Positions 16,987 to 26,573 of a stretch of DNA of 64,000 nt are shown here, one piece after another (the stretch's first letter is position 1; each line of letters starts with the position of its first letter). Under the pieces are notes generated by a model that saw only the letters and a program-made list of their open reading frames with translations, had not been told where the DNA came from and made no database searches. The translations under genes were made by a program, and so were the position numbers. Source of the stretch: Micromonospora cabrerizensis (lineage in GTDB: Bacteria > Actinomycetota > Actinomycetes > Mycobacteriales > Micromonosporaceae); assembly GCF_022230955.1 (NCBI RefSeq), contig NZ_JAKKFI010000046.1:1-64000 (forward strand), in the 5' to 3' direction.

Positions 16987-17792
16987 CGCCGCAGCAACCA
17001 GTCGATCGGGTGTTCCCGGTCCACCGTGAACCAGGCGGTGACCTCGCTGGCCGAGTTGAGCTGGAACGGCGGCGGGGACCTGGTCCAGCGCAGGCCGCCC
17101 GGGGCGGCCGGGTCGGGCTCCAGGGCGACCGTCACCCGCACCACGCTGCCGCGGGCGAGCAGCCGCCGGACGTCCGGCCCGGTGCCCAGGAAGGCGCGCA
17201 GCGAGGCCTCGGTCTCCGGGAAGGCACCGACCGTGGTCACCTGACCGGCCAGCGTGCCGAACACGTTGCGCGGGGCGGCAGCCGCGGCCACCTCGACGGA
17301 CACGCCGGGTTGCAGCAGCGGGGCGGCGACGGCGGGGGCGTAGACGACGGCCTGCAACGCGTCCCCGGCGGCGTCGAGCCGTTCCAGGTCGGCCAGGTGC
17401 GTGCCCGGGGTGACGATCTCGCCCTCCGAGACCAGCCAGGCGACGACGTACGCGTCACCCGGCGCGGTCTCCACCCGCACCTTGCCGTCGGCCGTACGCA
17501 GGCTGTAGAGGGGTGTGCCCTTCGGCACCCGCTGGTGCGGTGACGCCCACACCTTGGTGACCTGGCCGCTGTCGAGCGCGTCGAGGGCCGAGATCCCGTT
17601 CGAGTGGATGAGCACCCCGGCCGCCTCGACGGTCCGGGGCACCACCGTGCGAACAGACCAGACACCCGCGGCGACCACGACGATGACCAGCGCGGTGGTG
17701 GCCAGCCAGTTCGGCACCGTGGTCAGTCGGACCGCCCGGTCGAGTTGCTCGGGCGCCTCCAACTGGCGTAGCGCCTGCCGCCGGAACTTCAT
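16983..17792 (-). CDS. HlyD-type membrane fusion protein for peptide export
   Basis: A 269-residue protein with one N-terminal helix (LATTALVIVVVAAGVWSV, about residues 29-46). A biotinyl-lipoyl-like beta hairpin follows (VEAAGVLIHSNGISALDALDSGQVTKVWAS..., GDAYVVAWLVSEGEIVTPG). It is shorter than classical HlyD, in line with NHLM secretion proteins of Gram-positives that lack an outer-membrane partner. ATG 17792 overlaps the SagB stop (ATGA). It should link the peptidase ABC transporter to the outside face of the membrane. Confidence 0.82.
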   Translation of the reverse strand: MKFRRQALRQLEAPEQLDRAVRLTTVPNWLATTALVIVVVAAGVWSVRTVVPRTVEAAGVLIHSNGISALDALDSGQVTKVWASPHQRVPKGTPLYSLRTADGKVRVETAPGDAYVVAWLVSEGEIVTPGTHLADLERLDAAGDALQAVVYAPAVAAPLLQPGVSVEVAAAAAPRNVFGTLAGQVTTVGAFPETEASLRAFLGTGPDVRRLLARGSVVRVTVALEPDPAAPGGLRWTRSPPPFQLNSASEVTAWFTVDREHPIDWLLRR

Positions 17793-19261
17793 GGCCGGCC
17801 CTCCCCCGTGGCCGGGCCGGTGGCGCGGCGTGAGCCGAGCAGGAAGTCGGCCACGCTCGGCTCGACCAGCGGGTCGAGCCCGGACAGCTCGGCGAAGGCC
17901 TGGGAGTCCCCGGCGCCGAGGGCGCACGGTGCCAGCCCCATGGCGGTGGCGACGAGGTACATCTGCTGGGTCAGCACACCCGCGTCCTTGAGAATCATGG
18001 CGTAGCTCATCCCTTCGTACTTCCACATGAGCCGCTGGACCCGGGCGGTGACCACCAGGACCGTCTGCGGTGGCCGAGGCAGGGCGCCGGACGCCCGGGC
18101 GTACGCCAGCAGCCGGTCCGCGGCCGGCCCCCAGGCGGCGACGGGCTCCAGCCGGTGCCCGACGGCGTCGTAGTGGTAGAGCCCGGGGTCGAGCCCGGCG
18201 CAGCGCGCTACCAGTGGATAGATCTCCAGCTCGTAGACTCCGCCGCCGCCCGGGTAGGGACGGTGGCCGATCTCCTGCCCGCCGGCCGCACCGACGGCGC
18301 TGGTGTGCTGCGACCGGTGCAGGAACTCGGCCAGCCGTTCCAGGGGCAGCGGCGCGGCGTCGTCGTGTTCGCGCACGCTGCGCCGGTCCGTGACGACCTG
18401 ACTGAACGCGGGGTCCGCCTTGGCGATCGTCGCCAGGTCCGGCAGCGGCAGCTCGATCGCCCGGCCCCCCTCGTACGGGCGGCGCAGCGGTTGCGGCGCG
18501 AAGCGCCCCCGCATCCGGTAGGTGCCGCCCACCGGCAGCGCGTGTCCGCCAGCCCGGGACCGGTGGTGCAACCGCAACTCCTCCGGCGACCAGTAGGCCA
18601 GCGGCGCGTCGTCGCACTCCGCCTCGAACTCGGCGTCGGTGACCAGGATCCGGGCGGTGGCCAACTCGTCGAGCACCCGCCCGGCGGCTTCCGGCGGCAC
18701 GCCGAGCGTGCGGGCCACCGTGTCGGCTCCGACGCCCGGCACGGCGGCGGCCAGTACCGCGCCGACGGCGACGTCGGCGCAGCCGACAACGAGGGTGCTC
18801 AGCGGCGATGCGGCCACCAGCATTCCCCGGTCGTGCTGGAGGGCGGCGAAGCGGGAGAGCCGGTAACGGATCCCGGGTGTGTGCAGGCGACTCTCCGGCA
18901 GGCTGCCCCGACCCAGCCCGGTGGGCACCAGGTCGAGCAGCGGCCGATCGTCGACCTGGACGCGGCGCTCCAGCCAGGAGTGGGCGAGCAGCCGGCGCAG
19001 CAGCAACTGCGCGGGCAACACCCGGTTCTCGCCCTCCAGGCCGCTGATCAGCCGGCCGACCTCGACGTCGTTGACCCAGTCGGCGGCGAGCCGCAGCAGC
19101 AGGGCCCGCCGGCCCATGCCCGGTTGCTCCAGGGTGAGCTGGAAGCGGGTCTGCCGCAGTGTCAGTGAGCCGTCCTCACCGAGCCGCAGCTCCGCGTCGC
19201 GGCGCAGCCGGTACGACTCCTGGATCGGCGGACCGCCGACCGAGCCGCTCACGACGGCCAC
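17789..19261 (-). CDS. SagB-type azoline dehydrogenase
   Basis: A 490-residue protein. Residues 1-240 are a helical/winged-helix N-terminal region (TVARTLGVPPEAAGRVLDEL) that probably helps bind leader or partner enzyme. From about 290 a nitroreductase-fold flavin domain follows: VTDRRSVREHDDAAPLPLERL, GGGGVYELEIYPLV and MWKYEGMSYAMILKDAGVL, which contains the Lys-Tyr pair typical of McbC/SagB catalysis. It oxidises azolines made by the cyclodehydratase to azoles with FMN. The start is given as GTG 19261, but the ribosome site there is poor and a GTG three codons later is possible. The cyclodehydratase gene lies 72 bp upstream. Confidence 0.88.
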   Translation of the reverse strand: MAVVSGSVGGPPIQESYRLRRDAELRLGEDGSLTLRQTRFQLTLEQPGMGRRALLLRLAADWVNDVEVGRLISGLEGENRVLPAQLLLRRLLAHSWLERRVQVDDRPLLDLVPTGLGRGSLPESRLHTPGIRYRLSRFAALQHDRGMLVAASPLSTLVVGCADVAVGAVLAAAVPGVGADTVARTLGVPPEAAGRVLDELATARILVTDAEFEAECDDAPLAYWSPEELRLHHRSRAGGHALPVGGTYRMRGRFAPQPLRRPYEGGRAIELPLPDLATIAKADPAFSQVVTDRRSVREHDDAAPLPLERLAEFLHRSQHTSAVGAAGGQEIGHRPYPGGGGVYELEIYPLVARCAGLDPGLYHYDAVGHRLEPVAAWGPAADRLLAYARASGALPRPPQTVLVVTARVQRLMWKYEGMSYAMILKDAGVLTQQMYLVATAMGLAPCALGAGDSQAFAELSGLDPLVEPSVADFLLGSRRATGPATGEGRP

Positions 19262-19333
19262 CGACCGACCGGGTCCACCACGGTGGTCATCCCCACATCC
19301 TTCCCACGGTCCCGGTGTGCCCGGGAACGCCGG

Positions 19334-21610
19334 CTAGAAGAAGACGTTCAGCGGGTTGGCCGACGTCTCGTCGGCGGCCAGCGGACCCCGGCCGAGCTGG
19401 GCCGGCACGTTCCACAGCCGGCCGGGGCCGAGCCGCCGCCAGAAGTGCCGCAGGCCCGGCACGACGACCTTCACAACTGCCAGGTCGACATCCGGGCGGG
19501 ACTGGTCGACGACGATCACCTCCAGGCCGGCCCGCTCCGCCCGGCGTACGCACCGACGCACGTCATCCCCGACGTCGCCGGTGGTCAGCGCCGGGTGGTC
19601 CGTGGCGGTGCGCGGCGGCCGGGTCGGATCCGGGGCCAGCCAGGGTTGGTCGGCGACCCGTACGGTGCCGAACCAGCGCGCGGTGTCCGGGTCGTCGACG
19701 CCGTACCGGTTGCGGGCGGAGGCGGGTCCGGCGACGGCGGGCAGGAACTGGTTCACCTCGGTGAGCGCCCGGGTCAGCGCGACCCGCGCGTCCAGGTGCG
19801 CGCCGAAGCCGACCAGGACGTCCTCCGGCCCTCCGTCGACCCGCTGGGACACCGCGGCGAACGTGGGTACGCCGAGGTCGGCGGTCAGGTCGAGGGCCCA
19901 CAGTTCACGGCCCAGGGCGGTGGCGTGATGGTCGACGCAGGCCGCGGTCCACGGGTCGCCGAACGAGGCGAGGTCCACGCCGGGCATCCGGGACCGGTGG
20001 TACCACCACAGGGCCACGCTGTCGCGCTCCACGAGTTCGCAGAAGCCCTGGAGGATCGCCTCGGACAGGTTGCCGCCGGCCGCGCAGCCGTTCGAGTCGG
20101 CCGAGCACACCCCCAGCCCGGTCAGCTCCGGATGCCCGTACCAGCAGTGCGCGGCGGGCAGCTCGCGCGGTGTCTGCCGGGTCAGCGACCAACCCGTGGT
20201 CCAGTCCAGCTCCACCTCGTCGGGCAGCGGGCGGGGAACGCGGTGCAGGTGGCCCAGGTCGCGGTTGAGCCGGTCCCGGTCGGCGTACTGGCGTTCCGAG
20301 AAGAGCAGCAACTCCCGCAGGTGCACCGCACGGTCCGGACCGAGCTGCCGGTAGGTGGCCCGGTGCACCGGGCGGTCGCCGCGCCACACCCCGCAGTAGC
20401 GCTCCACCGCCTCCCCGACCGCGCTCACCCGGGCCTGCAGGTCGGTTCGGCCCTTGCCGCCGCTCTGGCCGCGCAGGTTGCGGCGCAACGCGGCGAGCTG
20501 GCGGGGCTGGGCGAAGTTGTGCCCGGCCGAGTAGGTGTGGGTGACGCCGTTGTCGGTCACCTCCAACGGGGTCAGCCGGCTCACCACACCCAGATACCGG
20601 CTGACGTGGTGGGCGAGCGAGGCGTACGCCTCGGCGGGATCCCGGGTGCGGGAGTCCCCGGTCCGGCTGGGCTGGGCGCCGCTCGGTGGGAGGTCGATCC
20701 GTGGCTCGGCCTTGCCGACGAGGTCCGGGTCGCCGCAGGCGGGGCACTGTGGCTGGCGTACCAGTTGGTGGCTCTCCGTGCTCAGGTCCCGGGTGTCCAG
20801 GGCGACCATCCGACCGGTGAGGCGGGGCGACGCGCCCCGGACGGCGAGCACGGCGAGTTCCGCGGCGAGCAGACCGGCGGCCATGGTGGCCAGGCCGGGC
20901 AGGACCGCGCGGCCGGGCTGCGGCAGCGGACCGGCCAGGTCCTGTCCGTCGAGGAAGGCGTTCACCTGTTCGTTCTCCTGCCAGCGTTGCCGCAGGCAGG
21001 CCCAGCATCCGGTGCGGCCCGGCACGAGGTGCGGGCCGAGGAAGACGACGTTGCCGTGTGGCCGGGCCAGCGTCCACGGGCGACCGGCGGCCAGGTGGCG
21101 GTCGTTGATCAGCGCCAGCCGAGGGTCGAGCATCGACGATGGCAGCACCAGCACCTGGGCGGTGCCGGGGCCCGGATCCAGTGTGTCCGGCCCGATCACT
21201 GTCGGGGCGAGCCCGAGGGCGCGCAGCGCGTCGGCGGTCTCGGCCACCCGGGGCGCTCCCAGGTCCACGATGGTGACCGTGCCCCCGGCCATCCACCGCC
21301 GCCCGGCGTCGGGAGGCACACCTCGGGCGTCCCAGCCGGCGGCCTCGGCTGCCGAGGTGTTCGCCGGACCGGACACCAGAAGGCCGTGGTCGCGCAGCCG
21401 GGCGAGGGCTGCGGCGACGGCGGCGACCGGATGTTTGGTGGCCAGCCGCGCCACCACGTCGGCCAGCGGCACGGCACCGTCGAGCTGGTCGGCCAGGTCC
21501 GCGGCGACCGGGTCGTCGATGAGCAGGCTGCGGGTCTCCCCCAGCACCACGAGCGGACCGTCGGGCAGCCGCACCGGCACGTAGTCCGATCGGAAGCGCG
21601 GACGCCACAT
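19334..21610 (-). CDS. E1-YcaO fused azoline-forming cyclodehydratase
   Basis: A 758-residue protein; ATG 21610 sits behind GGAGG and the longer frame to 21649 is rejected. Residues 4-78 resemble the peptide-clamp/RRE domain. About 100-300 is the ocin-ThiF/E1-like part with two CxxC zinc pairs (GCWACLRQ and QCPACGDPD). About 340-740 is YcaO, with the ATP-binding pattern SAVGEAVERYCG, EAILQGFCELVERDS and ALTRALTEVNQFL. Such fusions convert Cys/Ser/Thr of a leader-bearing peptide into azolines using ATP. The C-terminus ends NPLNVFF rather than in the Pro-rich tail usual for azoline-forming YcaO proteins. The seven-Cys precursor is the natural substrate. Confidence 0.9.
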   Translation of the reverse strand: MWRPRFRSDYVPVRLPDGPLVVLGETRSLLIDDPVAADLADQLDGAVPLADVVARLATKHPVAAVAAALARLRDHGLLVSGPANTSAAEAAGWDARGVPPDAGRRWMAGGTVTIVDLGAPRVAETADALRALGLAPTVIGPDTLDPGPGTAQVLVLPSSMLDPRLALINDRHLAAGRPWTLARPHGNVVFLGPHLVPGRTGCWACLRQRWQENEQVNAFLDGQDLAGPLPQPGRAVLPGLATMAAGLLAAELAVLAVRGASPRLTGRMVALDTRDLSTESHQLVRQPQCPACGDPDLVGKAEPRIDLPPSGAQPSRTGDSRTRDPAEAYASLAHHVSRYLGVVSRLTPLEVTDNGVTHTYSAGHNFAQPRQLAALRRNLRGQSGGKGRTDLQARVSAVGEAVERYCGVWRGDRPVHRATYRQLGPDRAVHLRELLLFSERQYADRDRLNRDLGHLHRVPRPLPDEVELDWTTGWSLTRQTPRELPAAHCWYGHPELTGLGVCSADSNGCAAGGNLSEAILQGFCELVERDSVALWWYHRSRMPGVDLASFGDPWTAACVDHHATALGRELWALDLTADLGVPTFAAVSQRVDGGPEDVLVGFGAHLDARVALTRALTEVNQFLPAVAGPASARNRYGVDDPDTARWFGTVRVADQPWLAPDPTRPPRTATDHPALTTGDVGDDVRRCVRRAERAGLEVIVVDQSRPDVDLAVVKVVVPGLRHFWRRLGPGRLWNVPAQLGRGPLAADETSANPLNVFF

Positions 21611-21752
21611 GGGTTCCTCCCGAGCCTCGTGGCCGGACCGCGGCACCACCGACCCCGTCGGCGGTCACGGCTGCTGTCATCGTCGCGGTCCGGTGTGCCC
21701 CGATCCGAGTGATGCCACCGGTTTCTGCCGTCACCGGCGCCGGTGGGCCGGG

Positions 21753-22772
21753 TCAGCCGGCGGTGACGGTCAGCGCGGTGTCGTTGAGCCCCAGCACCGA
21801 AGTGCCGACCGTCTGTGCCGGTACGAGCACCACGAAGGTCTCCACCCGGGTGACCCGGATCGACTTTCCGCTGATCGCCTTGAGCTGACCGGTGGCGATC
21901 AGGTCCGGGCTCTGCGGCTCCAACCGGACGGTGGCCGGGCCGCCGGGCGCCGGGCGCAGCGTGTCGGTGGCGTGGATCGTCAGGAAGGTCAGCGTGCCAG
22001 TCGGCACCGCGACGGCGCAGTCGGACCACTCCGCCCGGTCCATCGTCCGCTGCACGGCCCCGCCGACACCGGCGAGCTGCTGCCCGTAGACCTCCCAACC
22101 GCCGGCGAACTGGCCGTCGAGCAGCGGGCTCGACACGACGAGGGACCGGTTGCCCGTCGTGGACCCGATGCTGCGGGCGAACACCTCGGCGGCGAGGGCC
22201 CGGCGGCTGGTCTCGTCCAGGGCGGCGCCGCCCGCGGTGGCCGGCCGGCCGGCGATGCTCCGGGCGACCACCAGCGAGGGCTGCGTGACCTGAACGTTGT
22301 GACTGAGCTTCCACTGGCCGTCGGCACCCAGCACGAACTGGCTGACGTCCGTGGGAGCCAGCTCCGAGCCGGCCAACCGGAGAGTGGCCGTCGCGAGGAA
22401 ACAGGACGGTTCGCCGGGTGGCACCGCGAAGACCGGGTTGATGTGCTGGAAGGACGGTTGCGCACGCTGGTTGTAGGTGGCCCGGCGGACTGCGGCGATG
22501 CTGAGGTCCAGCGAGGGTGAAACCTCCTGGGCCCGCAGCGCCTCGACGTCACCGGCCACCGAGGCGGCCGAGTCGGCCTGGTCGAAGGCGGTGAGCACGA
22601 GCGCGGCCCGGTCCCGACCGAACGCGGCCGAACCGTTCGGCGCCGGGGTGGCCGCGTCCACCGGCTCGCCACCGCAACCGGTCAGCAGGACCAGCGCCAC
22701 GGTGGCGGCGGCGAACGGCGTCACCGGCACGACGGGGGTACGCGGGCTCCTGACGGATCTTCTGCCCAGCAT
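21753..22772 (-). CDS. Putative lipoprotein of the RiPP cluster
   Basis: A 339-residue protein. ATG 22772 is chosen because GGAGG lies five bases upstream; an ATG at 22784 and a much longer frame exist. The lipoprotein signal ends in VLLTGCGGEP (lipobox LTGC). The exported part has no family I recognise. It has two Cys (EPSCFLATATL and WSDCAVAVP) that could pair, and ends in beta-rich sequence. It lies between the cyclodehydratase and LuxR genes in the same orientation. A role in self-protection or export at the cell surface is possible but only inferred from position. Confidence 0.72.
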   Translation of the reverse strand: MLGRRSVRSPRTPVVPVTPFAAATVALVLLTGCGGEPVDAATPAPNGSAAFGRDRAALVLTAFDQADSAASVAGDVEALRAQEVSPSLDLSIAAVRRATYNQRAQPSFQHINPVFAVPPGEPSCFLATATLRLAGSELAPTDVSQFVLGADGQWKLSHNVQVTQPSLVVARSIAGRPATAGGAALDETSRRALAAEVFARSIGSTTGNRSLVVSSPLLDGQFAGGWEVYGQQLAGVGGAVQRTMDRAEWSDCAVAVPTGTLTFLTIHATDTLRPAPGGPATVRLEPQSPDLIATGQLKAISGKSIRVTRVETFVVLVPAQTVGTSVLGLNDTALTVTAG

Positions 22773-22923
22773 CTCGTCCTCCATCCACCACCGGTGCACG
22801 GGAATCGCGCCCGATGAAGTCGAGTATGTGAGCGGCTGTCGGGCCACGACGGTGGCGGCGCGGCCTCGTGCTGCCCGGCCTGTCGACGTTGCACCGATCG
22901 ACGTCATCGGACCTGGGTCGCGG

Positions 22924-25800
22924 TCACCGATCGGTGTCATCGAGCCGAGCGACCCAGGCGGCCAGACCTGACCGGGAAGCGACGCCGGTCTTGCGGTAGA
23001 GGCGGGTCAGGTGCGCCTCCACCGTGCGGGGACTGATGTTCAGCTGTCGCCCGATCAGCCGACTGGTGGCCCCGGTCGCCGCCAGCCGCGCGATGTGCCA
23101 CTCCCGGTCGGTCAGGGCGGCGACCTCGCGCGGGCCGACCGGACGGGCCAGTCGCAGGCCGACCCGTTCCGTCCCGCACCACCCGGCCAGCTCCAGCGCC
23201 CGGCGGCTGGCCCGCGTCGCCAGGCCGGTCTGGCCTGCGGCTTCGGCCGCCCGGGCCAGGGAGGCCAGGGCAAGGCTGCGCCGCAGCACCATCCCGCCGG
23301 CACGGAACAGGTCGGCCGCGGTCTCCAGGTGCGACAGCGCCGCCCGGACCTCGCCGCGGGCGAGCAGCACCTCGCCGTACGCCGACTCGGCGAAGCCCCG
23401 CTGCCCGGGCAGACCGACCTGATCCGCCTCGGCCATTGCCAACCGTGCCTGCCGCTCGGCGTCGTCCACCTCGCCCGCGGCGAGCGCGGCGGCGCAGAGC
23501 AGCTCGTACCACCTGGGCCGCAGCGACGTCTGAAGACGGCTCAGCCGGCTGTCGCCGCCGGCGGAGCGCACCAGTTCGGCGCAGGTCGCCGGATCACCCG
23601 ACAGCAGCGCCGCGGTCGCCAGCGCCGTCGCGGCGGTACGACCGCACCAGGTGGCGAGGTCGGTGGCGATTCCGGTGGCGCTGCGGGCCAGCGCCACCGC
23701 CCGGTCGTCGTCCCGGAGGCCACCACGCCACGCCGTCGCCTCCGCCTCGAACGCCAGGGCGAAGCTCAGCAGGTGGTGACTGCCGATGCGCCGGGCGACG
23801 ATGCCCGCCTCGGTGGCCAGTCCGATGGCGGTGTTCAGCTGCCCGCCGTGGTAGGCCACCTGACTGCGGCCGAGCAGCAGCTGGCACAGGCCGTCGTCGC
23901 GGTGCGAGGCCCGGACGAGCGCCAGCCCCCGGTCGAGGTGCCGCACCGCGTCGGCCTGCCGTTCGACGTACAACTCGCTCAGGCCGAGTGCGGTGAGGCA
24001 GTCCGGGTGGTCCCGCACGTCGGTGTCCGGCAGCGAGTCGACGATCCGGGCGCCGGCATCGAGCAGACCCCGGGCGTCGTCGAGCGCGCCGTCGTGTGCG
24101 GCGGCCAGACTGCGGACGGCCAGCAGGCTGGCCCGGTCCGCGCCGGAGCCGCCGGCATCTCCGCTGAGCACGTCGGGCAGCCCCGTCACGGGACGACCGG
24201 CCAGGATGCCGGCGACGCCGATCTCGGTGGCGAGGCGGTAGCCGTCACTGGGGCCGGCACCGGCTGGCAGGGCGGCCAACTCCCGCCGGCTGATGGCCGC
24301 CGCCTCCGCGTAGTTGCCGAGCAGGCGTTCCACTCGCGCCCACAGGGCTACTGCCTGCGCCCGTCGTCCTTCGGGGCCGGCGGGGAACAGCGGCACGATC
24401 TCCTGGAGCAGGGCCCTGCTCTCGGCCAGGTCGCCCGCCTCGCCGGTGATCTCGGCCAGCGCGAGCGACACGTCCTGGCGACGTTGCGTCAGACCGGCCG
24501 TCGGCCGCAGCGCACGCAACGCCAACCGCAGCCACCGGATGGCCAGGTCCGGCGTCTCGCGCCGGACCTCCTGCGCGGCCCGGCACAGCACGTTGACGCA
24601 GCGGTCGGCCCAGCGGCCGCTCGGCAGGGCGAGCAGGCGCTCCGCGTAGCGGGCCCGGTCCGCCGGTGGCGCGCCCAGATCGACCAGCGCGGTGAGCGCT
24701 CGCGCACACGCCTCCACCTGCCACTGCGCGTCGGTGTCCTGGGCGACCGCCATCCGCAGCACCGGGTGCCGGAAGGCGAACCGTCCGGTGCCGGGGACGC
24801 GGCGGATCAGGTCGAGCCTGGCCAACCGCCAGCCGGCCTCGACCGCCAGGGACGTCGGGACCTGCGCGACCTCGGCCAGCAGGTCCGCGGTGAAGGGCGC
24901 GTCGACGATCGCCCCGGCCCGCAGACAGGCCAGCTCGACGGGAGGCAGGTTCGTCCACTCGCGGCGCAGCACGGCCACCGCGGCGTCGGACAGCCGGGCG
25001 CCGTGTGCCTCCCGGATCGGGTCCGGGCTGTTCGAGGTGGGCCCGCTCGGCAGCACCGCCAGGTAGCCGGGGTTGCCGCCGCTCAGGTCGTACCGGGTGC
25101 GCAGCTCGACCTGGTCGACGTGCGGGTGCAGGAGTGCGACCTCAGCGAGGCTGAGTGGGCGGAGTTCGATCCGGTCGTGTGAGGTCGGTGTCGCATCGGC
25201 GTGCTCGTCGGGATGGGGTGGGCCGAACGGCATCGGGGTCGCCGTCTGCCGCGGGCGATAGACGAGCACGAGCAGCAGCGGGGCGGGCACCGGATACCGC
25301 AGGAGGTGGGCGATCAGGCCGATGGAGGATGGATCCGCCCAGTGCAGGTCGTCGAGGACCAGCACCAGACCGTCCCGGGCAGCGAGGCCGATCAGCCGGC
25401 GGGCCAGCTGGTAGGTCCGGAACCGCCGGGCGTCGGACGCCCGCGCCGGCGCCGCTGGCACCGCGGCGGCGGACGCCGCCCAGCTCTCCCCGGTGGACCG
25501 GCCGGCACGCAGCCCACGGCGCAGTGACTGCCCCTCGGTGAAGGCGTGTCGAAACACGTGGAAGGGGACCCCTCGCTCATCCGGCGAGCAGGTTCCGACA
25601 GCCCAGGGGACGGTGGGGGCGCACCGCTCCAGTGCCTCGTGGACGAACCGCGTCTTGCCGATGCCCGGCTCCCCGACGACCTCGCACACCATCTGCCGAC
25701 CACGGCTCAGCACGGCGGCCTGGGCTCTTCCGATACGTGCCAACTGTGCTCGCCGCCCGACGAAGCGCGGGCTCGATGCGCTTTCCAGCCCAGGTGTCAT
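22924..25800 (-). CDS. Large LuxR-family ATPase regulator (LAL type)
   Basis: About 958 residues. The N-terminal ATPase has Walker A VVGEPGIGKTRFVHEAL and Walker B LVLVLDDLHWADPSS. A long helical TPR-like middle follows. The C-terminal LuxR helix-turn-helix reads ALTDREWHIARLAATGATSR and LIGRQLNISPRTVEAHLTRL. The frame is open to a TTG at 25833; ATG 25800, or GTG 25803 with GGAAGG upstream, is more likely the start. LAL proteins are common pathway-specific activators of actinomycete biosynthetic clusters, and its place at the cluster edge fits that. A minus-strand TATAGT at 25852-25847 could be its -10 box. Confidence 0.88.
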   Translation of the reverse strand: MTPGLESASSPRFVGRRAQLARIGRAQAAVLSRGRQMVCEVVGEPGIGKTRFVHEALERCAPTVPWAVGTCSPDERGVPFHVFRHAFTEGQSLRRGLRAGRSTGESWAASAAAVPAAPARASDARRFRTYQLARRLIGLAARDGLVLVLDDLHWADPSSIGLIAHLLRYPVPAPLLLVLVYRPRQTATPMPFGPPHPDEHADATPTSHDRIELRPLSLAEVALLHPHVDQVELRTRYDLSGGNPGYLAVLPSGPTSNSPDPIREAHGARLSDAAVAVLRREWTNLPPVELACLRAGAIVDAPFTADLLAEVAQVPTSLAVEAGWRLARLDLIRRVPGTGRFAFRHPVLRMAVAQDTDAQWQVEACARALTALVDLGAPPADRARYAERLLALPSGRWADRCVNVLCRAAQEVRRETPDLAIRWLRLALRALRPTAGLTQRRQDVSLALAEITGEAGDLAESRALLQEIVPLFPAGPEGRRAQAVALWARVERLLGNYAEAAAISRRELAALPAGAGPSDGYRLATEIGVAGILAGRPVTGLPDVLSGDAGGSGADRASLLAVRSLAAAHDGALDDARGLLDAGARIVDSLPDTDVRDHPDCLTALGLSELYVERQADAVRHLDRGLALVRASHRDDGLCQLLLGRSQVAYHGGQLNTAIGLATEAGIVARRIGSHHLLSFALAFEAEATAWRGGLRDDDRAVALARSATGIATDLATWCGRTAATALATAALLSGDPATCAELVRSAGGDSRLSRLQTSLRPRWYELLCAAALAAGEVDDAERQARLAMAEADQVGLPGQRGFAESAYGEVLLARGEVRAALSHLETAADLFRAGGMVLRRSLALASLARAAEAAGQTGLATRASRRALELAGWCGTERVGLRLARPVGPREVAALTDREWHIARLAATGATSRLIGRQLNISPRTVEAHLTRLYRKTGVASRSGLAAWVARLDDTDR

Positions 25801-26573
25801 CACATAGACCAGCGCCTTCCGGCACACACTCAATGGGAATTGATAGCACTATACCGGAGCGTCGCCAAACGATGAAACATACCGACCCCTATTCAACGGG
25901 TGGTGAGACGCAGGTTCCTTTCGACACCGCGTCACGACCCGCAGAAAAGGACCGGTCACCAGAAGCGCGGAATGATGTCCCTGAAACCCAATAAATCACC
26001 CGCACCTCCTGCACTGCACAACCAACGATTCCCAGGTCAACGCAGGTCTCGGGAGGCTTATCGCCAGGACGCCCAAGTAATCATTGAAGGCTCACGCCCA
26101 ATCCGATATCACCACGATCATGGCCGCCCGTCTCGAATCGCCCGAAGCGGTCATATTTCTACCTCGGACTTCGGCCAGGACGCTCACCGCCCACCTGATG
26201 AACGGTCGACGACGGCCCTCCGGCGACAAATGACTGGGATCCCACCCGCAATCTTCCACCCGCCGCCAATCGTCAACATGCGAACAGCAACTTGCACCCA
26301 AGAAGGCCGCAGGCGTCCAGCTCGATCCGCTGCTCTGGCCTGCGGGTGTGGCCGGTGCGCGGCCGACCGGTCGGACACGATGCCCCAGGTGAGCGTTTCC
26401 GCCCGCGTCGGCTCAGGCAGTGGCGTCATCCTGCCGTCTGAGCGCGCCGCGTCGGGCCGACGATCTCGGGTTCCCTGATCACCCGTGGCGGCACCGGTTG
26501 CCAGCGGATCTCTGCGGCGCTAGGTTGAAACGTCATTGATGAGGATCTCTATGGCAAGGTACCCGGGGGCCGC
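25801..26573. other. Long intergenic region with one doubtful small ORF
   Basis: This 773-bp stretch is AT-richer than its surroundings and separates the RiPP cluster from a secreted hydrolase gene. The open frames in it lack actinomycete codon bias. The only item of note is an ATG at 25872 opening a 40-codon frame (MKHTDPYSTGGETQVPF...ending 25994) with a weak GGAG 12 nt upstream. No rRNA, tRNA or repeat was seen. Confidence 0.5.

Noticed and set aside
11821..17244. An 1807-codon plus-strand frame across the transporter genes
   Set aside because: It is the antisense of three clear transporter genes, with low-complexity Arg/Gln/His/Gly composition typical of GC-rich shadow frames.
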